DNA from: Bacteroidales bacterium UBA4788
GTDB taxonomy: Bacteria > Bacteroidota > Bacteroidia > Bacteroidales > VadinHA17
Reading direction: 5' to 3'
NCBI GenBank assembly: GCA_002402965.1
Contig: DHGW01000045.1
Location: 1 to 35,584 of the forward strand
Length of the DNA: 35,584 bases
Positions 17,849 through 26,167 of the stretch are shown piece after piece. The position numbers and the translations under genes were made by a program. The notes under the pieces are model-generated. The model did not search any database, was not told where the DNA came from, and saw nothing but the letters and a program-made list of their open reading frames with translations. How positions within the stretch are numbered: position 1 is the stretch's first letter; the number at the start of each line of letters is the position of its first letter.

Positions 17849-19279
17849 ATGGCCCTTTTCACTCCCCTGCGCCGCTGGCAGCCTGCATTCAGGCCGTTCG
17901 GCAGGCAGCCTGCAGGGAAGCGCATGCTGGCACTGACTGAAAGAGTTGTCAAGGGACCGCTCTTCGGGTGCCGGATGTGCGGTAACTGCCTCCTTCAGGA
18001 GACAGCTTTCATATGCCACATGGCCTGTCCAAAGGGACTAAGAAACGGCCCCTGCGGCGGAGTGAACAACGGCTGGTGTTATGTCGATCCCACCAGGCGC
18101 TGCGCCTGGGATCTCATCTATGAACGGTCACGGAGGATGCACCGCGAGCATAAGCTGCTCGAGGTGCTTCCTCCCGTAGACTGGGACAGGGCAGGAACGG
18201 AGACATGGGGTGAGGTGGTGCGGACAGCCCGGAAGGCCGGATTGCGTAACATCTTTCTCCCTTCCGGAAGAAAGGGCAAAACACTTGGTTCAGCGCTGGA
18301 GGAGCATGTTTTCAGACCTGTCCGCCAGCCCGGATGGTGGAAGGGGGATTCGGAATATCATCCTCCTGCTGTTGCAGAACCGCAGTCGGCCCTGGAGCGT
18401 GAACTGCGCAGCGGCCGTTTCGTCATCACCGCCGAGGTTACCCCGCCTCTTACCGCCGCCACTGCCAGGCTGAAGGAAAAGATACTGCTTGTTAAGCCAT
18501 ATGTGACGGCCGTCAATTTTACTGACGGTTCATCAGCGGTGCCCAGGATGTCAAGCGCGGCATGCTCCGCCGTAGCCTCCTCACTGGGGACTGACCCCGT
18601 TATGCAGATCTCTGCACGTGACAACAACCGCAACAGCCTTCAGTCGCAGGCCATAGGGGCCAACGCCATCGGGGTACACAACATTCTCTGCCTCTCGGGT
18701 GACAGTCCGCGGATAGGACCGAGGCCCCGCAGCAACATGAACATCGTTGATATTGACTCGGTGCAGATGCTCTGGATCCTGAGAAGGATGAGGGATGAAG
18801 GCATCTACCTCGACGGGAGGGAGATAAAAAACAGGCCACAGCTCTTCCTCGGTGCAGCCGCAGCACCCTTTGCACTTGACGCCGCGCTCCAGGCGCTTCG
18901 CATTATGAAAAAGGTCAATGCCGGCGCACAGTTCCTCCAGACAAACCTTGTCTTTGACCCTGACAGCCTCGATCCGTGGCTTGAACAGCTGGATAAGCTC
19001 GGATTGCTGGATAAGGTCTTCATACTGGCAGGGATCAGCCCGATTAAGACTCTAAAACTGGCACGGTACCTTGATGACAACATCCCGGGTGTGACCATCC
19101 CGGCCCCGGTGATGAAGAGGCTGGCGGATGCGGGTGACCGGTTTGCAGAGGAGAGTGTAGCCATTACGGTTGAGAATCTCCTGAAACTGAAGGCCAAAAA
19201 GGGAATAACCGGTGTTCATATAATGCCGCTCGGCTGGGAAGATGCGCTCCCGTACATAATTCAACAGGCAGCAGATTAA
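17849..19279 (+). CDS. MetV-MetF fusion, methylenetetrahydrofolate reductase
   Basis: This 476-residue protein joins two modules. Residues ~35-100 form a Cys-rich MetV/MTHFR-C-type domain (Cys41, 44, 47, 56, 60, 69, 77, 85, with NGPCGG), likely binding zinc or iron-sulfur. Residues ~180-470 form a MetF TIM barrel (FVITAEVTPP, AIGVHNILCLSGDSP, KVNAGAQFLQTNLVFD, FILAGISP). Free MetV and MetF subunits are known from acetogens. Here they are fused with MetV at the N-terminus. The reaction is methylene-THF to methyl-THF or its reverse. It is the last gene of the xylan operon, 8 bases after xylA and before a terminator-like hairpin. A one-carbon enzyme here is unexpected. With the URO-D protein it suggests handling of methyl groups from 4-O-methylglucuronate; ordinary methionine synthesis is the alternative. 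Confidence 0.88.
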   Translation: MALFTPLRRWQPAFRPFGRQPAGKRMLALTERVVKGPLFGCRMCGNCLLQETAFICHMACPKGLRNGPCGGVNNGWCYVDPTRRCAWDLIYERSRRMHREHKLLEVLPPVDWDRAGTETWGEVVRTARKAGLRNIFLPSGRKGKTLGSALEEHVFRPVRQPGWWKGDSEYHPPAVAEPQSALERELRSGRFVITAEVTPPLTAATARLKEKILLVKPYVTAVNFTDGSSAVPRMSSAACSAVASSLGTDPVMQISARDNNRNSLQSQAIGANAIGVHNILCLSGDSPRIGPRPRSNMNIVDIDSVQMLWILRRMRDEGIYLDGREIKNRPQLFLGAAAAPFALDAALQALRIMKKVNAGAQFLQTNLVFDPDSLDPWLEQLDKLGLLDKVFILAGISPIKTLKLARYLDDNIPGVTIPAPVMKRLADAGDRFAEESVAITVENLLKLKAKKGITGVHIMPLGWEDALPYIIQQAAD

Positions 19280-19304
19280 GTCTTTGACACAGAGGTTACA
19301 AAAT

Positions 19305-19336
19305 AGTGAAGGCAGATCCACGGACCTGCCTTCACT
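19305..19336. terminator. Bidirectional terminator hairpin between MetVF and ppiD genes
   Basis: AGTGAAGGCAG (19305-19315) and CTGCCTTCACT (19326-19336) form a perfect 11-bp stem with a 10-base loop between convergent genes. On the minus strand it is followed by ATTTTG, on the plus strand by TCATATT. It can therefore end both transcripts, with weak T-tracts. Confidence 0.75.
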
Positions 19337-19357
19337 TCATATTCCTTACGAACTCTG

Positions 19358-21478
19358 TTAATAGAATTTATATCTCATATCCTTAACTTCCTTTTTCTCG
19401 CGGAGAGCCTGGTAGGCCTCATAGGAGGCGCGGATCTGGTAACTTGAGTTCATTCTCTCCTTAACCATTGCCAGGTCTTCAGCCACAACAGGAGTGGCGT
19501 TGCTGACCACAAACATGTATACACCATTGTTTCCCTCAACTGGTTTTGAGAGTGTGCCGGTTTCAGAGGCTGATGCTGCAGCGATCAGGGCGGGCTCAAT
19601 ACCGGCTCCCGGTACAGAGTATGACCTGAAGTTGATGCCGCTGGCATCCTGAACGATAGTGTTGTAGTGCGAGGCAATATCGTAAATGGTTTTTCCTTCG
19701 GCTGCAAGCTTCTTCATCTCAGCTGCAATGATCTCAGCCTTTTTCTTCTTGGCCAGGATGAACCTGATGTCTGAAGCCACATCCTCAACCGGGGCAATCC
19801 CCTCTTCCTGTGCCCGGCTGCAGTAGGCAACCACGTACATGTCAGGAAGCTCAAAGACGGCCTGGCTGCTGTTGTCGAGAACGATGCTGCCGGCTTTGCT
19901 GTTCTGGAAGAGAGCCATTACAAGGCCACGGGATTGTGCAAGTCCGGGAAGCTCCTTCTGGTCCTGGGTGACGTTCATCGCCAGCTTCTTGTTGAGGCTG
20001 CCCTCAGCCACTGCCTTATTGAATTTTTCATAGGTATCATTCGTGCCGGCGAACTGTGAAGCCTCCGAGTAGATGCGCTGTGTTGTGCTGCTGCCGGGGA
20101 TAACCTGGCGGTCAACGATACCTATATCATATTTTTTTACCCTGCGGCTCTGGTCGATGATATTGATGACATGAACGCCGTAGCTTGTCTCGGCAGTCAC
20201 AAGGTCGCCCTTCTTGTTGCTGAAGCAGGCGTTGTTGAATGGGACTATCATCATTCCTTCACTGAACCAGCCAAGGTCACCTCCAACCTGTGCCGACCCC
20301 TGATCATCGGAATTGGCCATGGCCAGAACGTTGAAATCAATGCCTGACTTTACCAGGGCGATGAGGCTGTCAGCCTCTTTCCTTGCCTGGGCCATGCTCC
20401 TTGTTGCGTTCGGTGAAAGAAGTATATGTGCTGCCCTGACTGAATCGGGGCGCTCAGCTATGTCAATCAGGCGTGCAAGCTTATAGGCACCGTCTTCAAA
20501 CCAGGGACCCATAACCTCAGATCTGTCACCTGACTCGGCCAGCGGGCGAAGACTTTCCGGGAGATCCTGAAGAGTCCTGTAAAAGCCGGAGTGACGCGTG
20601 TCTGCCGTCAGGTTGATATATTGCACGAGGTCAGTGGCTGCAGCGAAGTTCTCCTTTTCGCCAGTTGCCCAGGTCTCAGTCTCTTTCATGTCAGACTCTG
20701 AGGGAACAATGTCAAACACAATGTACTCCATATCCCTCGTGGCTCCGCGCTTGTAGTTCTCCTTGTGCTTGTCATAATAGCTCCTGATCTCGTCTGAACT
20801 GACCTGCACCAGGCTGTCAGAAATGGCAGCATAGTTACGCACCATGTAGCTGAAATTGACCGTGTTGGCAGTAAGGCTGTTCTCAAGCTCCGACTGCTTG
20901 CCGGTGACATAGAGACCTTTTGACATCAGGTTCACCAGCTTGGTGTTGAGCCTGTCATTTATTATCTGGTCCTCGAAGAAGAGCCAGTACTTTTTGGTTG
21001 CTTCATCGGTCTCTGTGGCCTTCAGGAAATTAACGAGGAAAGATTCATTGAATGCGCCTGAGGCAGGGTCAGTGAAGAGCTGCCTTACAATGGGATGGGG
21101 ATCGTCACCGAAGACGAGCATCTCCACCTCATCAGGACTGACTCCGAGGCCGGTCTGTCTGTAGGTCTTTCCCATCAGCTTCTCGGAGAGCATCTGCTGC
21201 CATACCTGTTCCCTGAGGCTCAGCATCATCTCTTCGTTCACCTCTGTTGACCCTGACATCTTGTAAACCTCAACCAGGTCCTGCAGCCGTGCCTCAAAGT
21301 CCTGATAGGAAACAATCTCACCGTCTATGTCGGCAAGCTGGTAATATTTGTCTGCCTTACGACGCTGGGCGGTATTGTTGCCGAAAAAATCACTCACTAC
21401 AAAAAGAAGCAGAGAAAGCCCGATTATTCCTGCCACAAGCGGTCCTGCCTTCTCTCTCAGGTTCTGAAGAATTGCCAT
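19358..21478 (-). CDS. PpiD/SurA-like periplasmic peptidyl-prolyl isomerase
   Basis: This 706-residue protein is anchored by one N-terminal membrane helix (about 11-31, AGPLVAGIIGLSLLLFVVSDFF) with the bulk in the periplasm. It has a SurA-N/PpiD-like helical chaperone region (~45-250) and one parvulin (PPIC) domain at ~346-442 (VRAAHILLSPNA, GGDLGWFSEGMM, TSYGVHVINI). A second helical region with a degenerate parvulin-like half follows to the C-terminus. This matches Bacteroidota PpiD homologues of ~700 residues, which help outer-membrane and secreted proteins fold. It stands alone on the minus strand and separates the xylan operon from the formate dehydrogenase genes. Confidence 0.9.
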   Translation of the reverse strand: MAILQNLREKAGPLVAGIIGLSLLLFVVSDFFGNNTAQRRKADKYYQLADIDGEIVSYQDFEARLQDLVEVYKMSGSTEVNEEMMLSLREQVWQQMLSEKLMGKTYRQTGLGVSPDEVEMLVFGDDPHPIVRQLFTDPASGAFNESFLVNFLKATETDEATKKYWLFFEDQIINDRLNTKLVNLMSKGLYVTGKQSELENSLTANTVNFSYMVRNYAAISDSLVQVSSDEIRSYYDKHKENYKRGATRDMEYIVFDIVPSESDMKETETWATGEKENFAAATDLVQYINLTADTRHSGFYRTLQDLPESLRPLAESGDRSEVMGPWFEDGAYKLARLIDIAERPDSVRAAHILLSPNATRSMAQARKEADSLIALVKSGIDFNVLAMANSDDQGSAQVGGDLGWFSEGMMIVPFNNACFSNKKGDLVTAETSYGVHVINIIDQSRRVKKYDIGIVDRQVIPGSSTTQRIYSEASQFAGTNDTYEKFNKAVAEGSLNKKLAMNVTQDQKELPGLAQSRGLVMALFQNSKAGSIVLDNSSQAVFELPDMYVVAYCSRAQEEGIAPVEDVASDIRFILAKKKKAEIIAAEMKKLAAEGKTIYDIASHYNTIVQDASGINFRSYSVPGAGIEPALIAAASASETGTLSKPVEGNNGVYMFVVSNATPVVAEDLAMVKERMNSSYQIRASYEAYQALREKKEVKDMRYKFY

Positions 21479-21526
21479 CTGAATACTAATTAAATAATGA
21501 ATCTAGCTCTTGAAAAATACAGGCGA

Positions 21527-21554
21527 CAAATATAACAAAAATCAGTTAAACAAA
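21527..21554 (-). promoter_or_regulatory. Bacteroidota-type promoter for the ppiD-like gene
   Basis: Read on the minus strand, TTTG (21551-21554) precedes TATATTTG (21527-21534) with a 16-base spacer. This matches the -33 TTG / -7 TAnnTTTG consensus of the Bacteroidota primary sigma factor. It leaves a leader of ~40-50 bases before the ATG at 21478. Confidence 0.55.
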
Positions 21555-21591
21555 AAGATGCGCCATCTTCTCATTTTATTTAACTTCCGGT

Positions 21592-21604
21592 AATTATGAT
21601 AATT
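21592..21604. promoter_or_regulatory. 13-bp palindrome AATTATGATAATT in the ppiD/fdh gap
   Basis: AATTAT-G-ATAATT is a perfect palindrome 63 bases upstream of the formate dehydrogenase start. It partly resembles a Fur-type box (TGATAAT core) and could be an operator. AT-rich chance palindromes are common, so support is weak. Confidence 0.25.
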
Positions 21605-21666
21605 CTCATCTTTCCTCTATATCGTACAGTTAGTTAATATCTTGGAAAAATAAAAACAGTAGAGTC

Positions 21667-23295
21667 ATGTCAAGGAACCTGAGGGGTCTCTCTTCGAGAA
21701 GAGGCCTGAACGACAGCTTGTACGAGAGTATCACCGGTACTTCGCCTGGTGCTGATAAACCGTCGGATGAAAGACTTATGGCTGTTGCCGGCGAGTTCAT
21801 GACAGGACATGCAGCCGTGCTGAGTGCAAGTTCCTTTTACGATTTCCTGCAGCCTTCGCATCATGAAAAAAAGGTGTTCATGTGTGACGGGACGGCCTGC
21901 CTGACATCAGGCAAGAGTGAAAAGGTAAGACGAAGCCTGAGGGAAAAGTATGCGGAGAATGAGATTGGCGTAATTACCTGCCTGGGGCACTGCCATTCGA
22001 ACGATGCGGTCCTTGTCAACGGTGAGATCCGTCTGTGCGGAAGCAATGATCAGCCCGGGACGATGAGGGTCAGTTCCAATGCAGATATGCCGGCCCTGCT
22101 TACGCCTACGGGAGAAGTAAGGCAATACTATTCCCTTGCAGGCAGGTGGATCGGTCTGGGGGAAGCGGCATTGACGGAGCTTGAGATCTCCGGGCTGCGG
22201 GGACGAGGAGGTGCGGGATTCCCGTTCCATGTCAAGGTGAGGACGTCACGCGACGCGACGTCAGACAGGAAATACGTGGTATGCAACGGCGATGAGGGTG
22301 ACCCGGGGGCCTTCTCCGACAAGTGGTTGCTGGAGGAACGGCCTCACGCAGTGCTTTTCGGGATGCTGATGACGGGAATCATTACCGGCGCTGATACCGG
22401 TGTGGTATATATAAGAGGAGAGTACCCCCTGGCAGTGAAGAGGGTGCGGGAGGCTGTCAGGCAACTGGAAGAGGCAGGGATAGATACTGGTAAGAACGGT
22501 GATGCTGTCACCCGGTTCCGTTTTCATGTGGTGGAAGGGTCAGGAGCTTATATATGCGGAGAGGAGACCTCTCTTCTCAACTCCATTGAGGGACTGCGTC
22601 CCGAGGTTCGCACCCGGCCTCCGTTCCCGGCTGTATATGGCCTCTTCGGCAAGCCGACGGTGCTGAGCAACGTGGAAACTTTTGCAAATATCCACTATAT
22701 CCTTGAAGAAGGTGGTGCCGCCTGGGCTGCCATGGGCACGGTGAAGTCGCCCGGCACCAAGCTGGTTTCGCTCGACGGCGCCTTTAACAAGCCCGGACTG
22801 CTCGAGGTGAAGATGGGGACACCCCTGCGTACCGTCATTGATGAGATGGGGGGAGGCACGCGTTATCCTGTGAAGGCCTTCCAGATCGGAGGACCACTGG
22901 GAGGACTGGTGCCTGCCTCCAGGATTGATGATCTGACACTCGACTTCGAGTCGTTCGCCATGGAGGGCTTCCTCCTCGGTCATGCAGGGATTGTGTCAGT
23001 CCCCGAAGATTTTCCTGTAATAAAACTGCTTGAGCACCTCTTCGAGTTCACCAAAAAGGAGTCGTGCGGCAAGTGTTTCCCCTGCAGGCTGGGATCGGCA
23101 CGCGGCCTCGAGCTGCTATCCGGTGCTGCCGGAAAGGGAGAACAGATTGATTCCCGGCTTTTTGATGATCTGCTGGAGACGATGCAGCTTGGTTCGCTCT
23201 GCGCCCTTGGTGGCGGGCTGCCGCTGCCGGTGAAGAACGCACTGAACTACTTCAGCGACGAACTGAAGGATTACTTCACAGCCAAGGAGGCATAG
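21667..23295 (+). CDS. NAD-linked formate dehydrogenase diaphorase subunit (NuoE-NuoF fusion)
   Basis: This 542-residue electron-transfer subunit fuses two complex-I-like modules. The N-terminal part holds a NuoE-type thioredoxin-fold [2Fe-2S] site (Cys73, 78, 105, 109; MCDGTAC and CLGHC). The main part is NuoF-like with the FMN loop GLRGRGGAGFP (~174-184), the NAD/FMN segment CNGDEGDPGAFSD, GAYICGEETSLLNSIEG, and a C-terminal [4Fe-4S] motif ESCGKCFPCRLG...SLCALG. Such subunits pass electrons between NAD(H) and a catalytic partner. The next gene, 3 bases downstream, is a molybdopterin formate dehydrogenase, so FdsB/FdhB-type function is favoured over a hydrogenase subunit. The extended N-terminus (1-65) resembles a shortened NuoE helical part. 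Confidence 0.88.
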   Translation: MSRNLRGLSSRRGLNDSLYESITGTSPGADKPSDERLMAVAGEFMTGHAAVLSASSFYDFLQPSHHEKKVFMCDGTACLTSGKSEKVRRSLREKYAENEIGVITCLGHCHSNDAVLVNGEIRLCGSNDQPGTMRVSSNADMPALLTPTGEVRQYYSLAGRWIGLGEAALTELEISGLRGRGGAGFPFHVKVRTSRDATSDRKYVVCNGDEGDPGAFSDKWLLEERPHAVLFGMLMTGIITGADTGVVYIRGEYPLAVKRVREAVRQLEEAGIDTGKNGDAVTRFRFHVVEGSGAYICGEETSLLNSIEGLRPEVRTRPPFPAVYGLFGKPTVLSNVETFANIHYILEEGGAAWAAMGTVKSPGTKLVSLDGAFNKPGLLEVKMGTPLRTVIDEMGGGTRYPVKAFQIGGPLGGLVPASRIDDLTLDFESFAMEGFLLGHAGIVSVPEDFPVIKLLEHLFEFTKKESCGKCFPCRLGSARGLELLSGAAGKGEQIDSRLFDDLLETMQLGSLCALGGGLPLPVKNALNYFSDELKDYFTAKEA

Positions 23296-23297
23296 TC

Positions 23298-26045
23298 ATG
23301 GAAAAGATTGCATACATAGACAATAAGCCCTTCGCGATAGAGGCGGGGGAGACGATCCTGGAGTTTGTCCGGAGGAGCCTTGACCGTGAGGTGATCCCCA
23401 CGCTCTGCCAGGCTGATAACCTGGAGAACTACGGCTCATGCCGCATCTGTTCAGTGGAGGTGGCACTGAAGGAGGACGGCCCCGGAAGGGTCATGGCATC
23501 ATGTCATACCCCCGTGGCACCCGGATACTACATCTATCCCTCAACGGAGAAGATAAAGCGGCTGCGCAGGAATATTCTTGAGCTGGTGCTCTCGGAGTAT
23601 CCGCCGGAGAGGCTCACCCCCGCGACGGGCTTGCTTCCCACGGAGTTCCAGACCGTGGTGGCTTCAGCCGGTTCCCCCGATGTGCGTTACCCCAGAAAGG
23701 TTACTGTGCATGAGAAGGACAGAAGCAGGCCATATGTCTGGTCAGACCTCACCGAATGCATCAAGTGCTACCGGTGCGTAAGGGCCTGCGATGAGCTTCA
23801 GGCAGAGCATGTACTTGGAATTCGCGGCAGGGGAGCAGAAAGCCTTATCATTAAGGGCTTTGACTCCACCTTTCGCGACTCGCCATGCGTATCATGCGGC
23901 GCCTGCGTACAGACCTGCCCTACCAACGCACTTCATGACCGTTATTCAGTGAAGACGCTGAAGGCAGACAGGACGGTCAGGACTACATGTACCTACTGTG
24001 GGGTTGGCTGTAACCTTGACGTGAAGGTGATTGACGGGGTGGTGAAGGGCATACAGGCTCCTCTAGACAGTGCAACGAACAGGGGACACACCTGTGTCAA
24101 GGGAAGATATGCCTTTGAATTCTACAATCATCCCGAGAGGCTTCGATCTCCCCTGGTGAGGAAAGACGGAGTGCTGACGGAGGTGTCATGGGATGAAGCC
24201 TATGATTATACCGCGCAGCGGTTCAGGGAGATAAAGGTGAAGCACGGTCCTGACGCCCTGGCGGGTATCTCCTCGGCCAGGTGCACCAATGAGGAAAACT
24301 ATCTGATGCAGAAATTCTTCAGGATCGTCATCGGCACGAACAATATTGACGGCTGCGCCAGGGTGTGTCATGCACCCACTGCCATGGGCATGCAGTGGGC
24401 ATACGGTACCGGCGCGGCCACCAATTCCGTTGACGAGCTTTACAAAACGGGATGCATCCTGATCATCGGCGCGAACCCGTCGTCAGCACACCCGGTGACA
24501 GGCGCACGCATCAGGTCAGTGGTGGAGTCCGGCACCCCTCTCATCGTCATTGACCCACTGAAGATCGAGATAGCCAGACTGGCAAAACACCACCTGCAAA
24601 TCAATCCCGGTTCCAACGTGGCCGTGTTGAACCTCTTTGCATATTACCTGATGTCCGAGGGACTCATTGACGAGGATTTCATCGCCGGACGCACAGAAGG
24701 CTGGGAGGGCTTCAGAAGATACCTGCAGGCGCTGGATGTTGATGAGCTGGAGAGGATCTGTGGCGTGCCCCGCGAACAGGTAAGAGCTGCAGCCATCGAG
24801 TACGGTTCGGCTGCCACAGCCATGGAGTTCCATGGGCTGGGTGTCACGGAACACTGGCAGGCGACAAAGGCAATAACGCTGATATCCAACATTGCCATGA
24901 TGACAGGCAACATCGGAAAAGTCGGAGCAGGAGTCAACCCGCTGCGCGGCCAGAATAACGTGCAGGGTGCGGCCGACATGGGTATACAACCGCATCAGGG
25001 TGCGGGTTATCTGGATGTAACCGATCCGGCAAATATTGCCATTTATAATAAATATTACGGCGTTGAGCATCCCTCCGTACCCGGCTACCGCATCCCGGAG
25101 ATGTTCGTCGCCGCTTCCAGGGGAGATCTGAAGGCACTGTGGATAATGGGAGAGGACATATTGCAGACTGATCCCAACACATGCCATGTGAAGAGCTCGC
25201 TGCAGGGTCTTGACCTGCTCGTGGTACAGGAGCTCTTTATGACCGAGACGGCACGTATTGCCGACGTTATTTTCCCTGCCTCGTCATTCCTCGAGAAGGA
25301 GGGCACTTTCACCAACGGCGAAAGGAGGATCCAGAAGGTCCAGCAGGCGGTGAAGCCTCTGGAAGGCACCAAACCCGACGGTCAGATAGTGGTTGACATG
25401 ATGAACCGGATGGGATATCCGCAGAAGGGCTACTCTGCCGATGTCATCCTGAAGGAGATAGCCGGGATAGTGCCGTTCTTTAAAGGTGTCAGATGGGATG
25501 AACTGGGCAACAGCGGAAAACAGTGGCCAGTCAGGGAGGATGGCACAGATACGAAGATACTGCATACTGAGACATTCAAGCGGGGAAAAGGCAAGTTCCA
25601 CTCATGGGACTATAACATCTCACCCGAGCTGGATGAGAATGCGGAGCGCTTCCCTTATATACTGACAACGGGAAGATTGCTTGAGCATTACAACAGCGGC
25701 ACCATGACACGCCGCACTCCCAACAGCGAACTTGTAACTGAAGATATCCTTTTCGTCCACCCGCATGATGCAGAAGCCAAGGGGCTGGTTACAGGAGATT
25801 ATGCGAGGATCTTCTCCGCAAGGGGTATAACTACCATGAAAGTCAAGGTTACAGACGTAGTCAAACCGGGAGTGATCTACACTACCTTCCATTTCCCGGA
25901 GGCCGCCATCAACTTCCTCACGAGCGGGATAGGGGATGAGTTCACGCTTACTCCTGAATACAAGGTGGTGGCTGTTGATTTTGAAAAATCACAGTACGGG
26001 ATATTTGCCCGTGCCGAATGCCGTACGATCATAAAAACGGACTAA
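23298..26045 (+). CDS. Formate dehydrogenase catalytic subunit (Mo/W-bis-MGD, Cys active site)
   Basis: This 915-residue subunit oxidises formate to CO2 or runs in reverse. Domains in order: N-terminal [2Fe-2S] ferredoxin (Cys37, 48, 51, 69); two [4Fe-4S] clusters (Cys154/157/160/164 and 197/200/203/207); the MGD-proximal [4Fe-4S] (CTYCGVGC, 231-238, plus Cys266); then the molybdopterin domains. The active-site ligand is Cys357 in ARVCHAPTAMGMQ, at the position where some homologues carry selenocysteine. The MGD-binding C-terminal domain (LTTGRLLEHYNSGTMTRRTP) is complete. Between residues 70 and 153 there are no cysteines, so the distal His-Cys3 [4Fe-4S] cluster present in many complex-I-like relatives seems absent. 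No Tat signal, so cytoplasmic. It pairs with the diaphorase subunit 3 bases upstream. Confidence 0.92.
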   Translation: MEKIAYIDNKPFAIEAGETILEFVRRSLDREVIPTLCQADNLENYGSCRICSVEVALKEDGPGRVMASCHTPVAPGYYIYPSTEKIKRLRRNILELVLSEYPPERLTPATGLLPTEFQTVVASAGSPDVRYPRKVTVHEKDRSRPYVWSDLTECIKCYRCVRACDELQAEHVLGIRGRGAESLIIKGFDSTFRDSPCVSCGACVQTCPTNALHDRYSVKTLKADRTVRTTCTYCGVGCNLDVKVIDGVVKGIQAPLDSATNRGHTCVKGRYAFEFYNHPERLRSPLVRKDGVLTEVSWDEAYDYTAQRFREIKVKHGPDALAGISSARCTNEENYLMQKFFRIVIGTNNIDGCARVCHAPTAMGMQWAYGTGAATNSVDELYKTGCILIIGANPSSAHPVTGARIRSVVESGTPLIVIDPLKIEIARLAKHHLQINPGSNVAVLNLFAYYLMSEGLIDEDFIAGRTEGWEGFRRYLQALDVDELERICGVPREQVRAAAIEYGSAATAMEFHGLGVTEHWQATKAITLISNIAMMTGNIGKVGAGVNPLRGQNNVQGAADMGIQPHQGAGYLDVTDPANIAIYNKYYGVEHPSVPGYRIPEMFVAASRGDLKALWIMGEDILQTDPNTCHVKSSLQGLDLLVVQELFMTETARIADVIFPASSFLEKEGTFTNGERRIQKVQQAVKPLEGTKPDGQIVVDMMNRMGYPQKGYSADVILKEIAGIVPFFKGVRWDELGNSGKQWPVREDGTDTKILHTETFKRGKGKFHSWDYNISPELDENAERFPYILTTGRLLEHYNSGTMTRRTPNSELVTEDILFVHPHDAEAKGLVTGDYARIFSARGITTMKVKVTDVVKPGVIYTTFHFPEAAINFLTSGIGDEFTLTPEYKVVAVDFEKSQYGIFARAECRTIIKTD

Positions 26046-26056
26046 AAATGAAAACA

Positions 26057-26128
26057 ACCCCCAAAAAATAGGGGGTGGTCAACAAAAAACATACAAATTA
26101 TCAAAAAATACTCTCAAAAATAGGGGGT
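26057..26128. promoter_or_regulatory. Paired TAGGGGGT motifs upstream of glnN
   Basis: A-rich tract plus TAGGGGGT occurs at 26062-26076 and again at 26115-26128; the TAGGGGGT starts are 52 bases apart, close to five helical turns. The first copy is also half of an inverted repeat ACCCCC-N8-GGGGGT (26057-26076). The second lies at about the -35 position of the promoter at 26145. This suggests binding sites for an unidentified, perhaps nitrogen-responsive, regulator. Confidence 0.5.
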
Positions 26129-26144
26129 ATATTCTGAAATGATC

Positions 26145-26152
26145 TATTTTTG
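26145..26152 (+). promoter_or_regulatory. TAnnTTTG -7 element for glnN
   Basis: TATTTTTG matches the Bacteroidota -7 consensus exactly, 15 bases before the ATG at 26168. No clear -33 TTG lies at the usual distance. The TAGGGGGT motif sits there instead, which would suit an activator-dependent promoter. Confidence 0.5.
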
Positions 26153-26167
26153 GCAAAAAATCAGATC

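Noticed and set aside
17849..19279. Cobalamin riboswitch or corrinoid genes near MetVF
   Set aside because: I looked for B12-type leaders and B12-binding motifs (DxHxxG) in the operon and saw none; the corrinoid part of the proposed pathway is absent from this window.
21555..21569. AAGATG-CGC-CATCTT hairpin as a terminator
   Set aside because: It lies between divergent gene starts and has only a 6-bp stem, so a terminator role makes no sense; probably chance or part of a promoter region.
24516..25187. 223-codon minus-strand frame
   Set aside because: Antisense to the formate dehydrogenase catalytic domain; composition is irregular and Cys/His-rich, as in chance frames.
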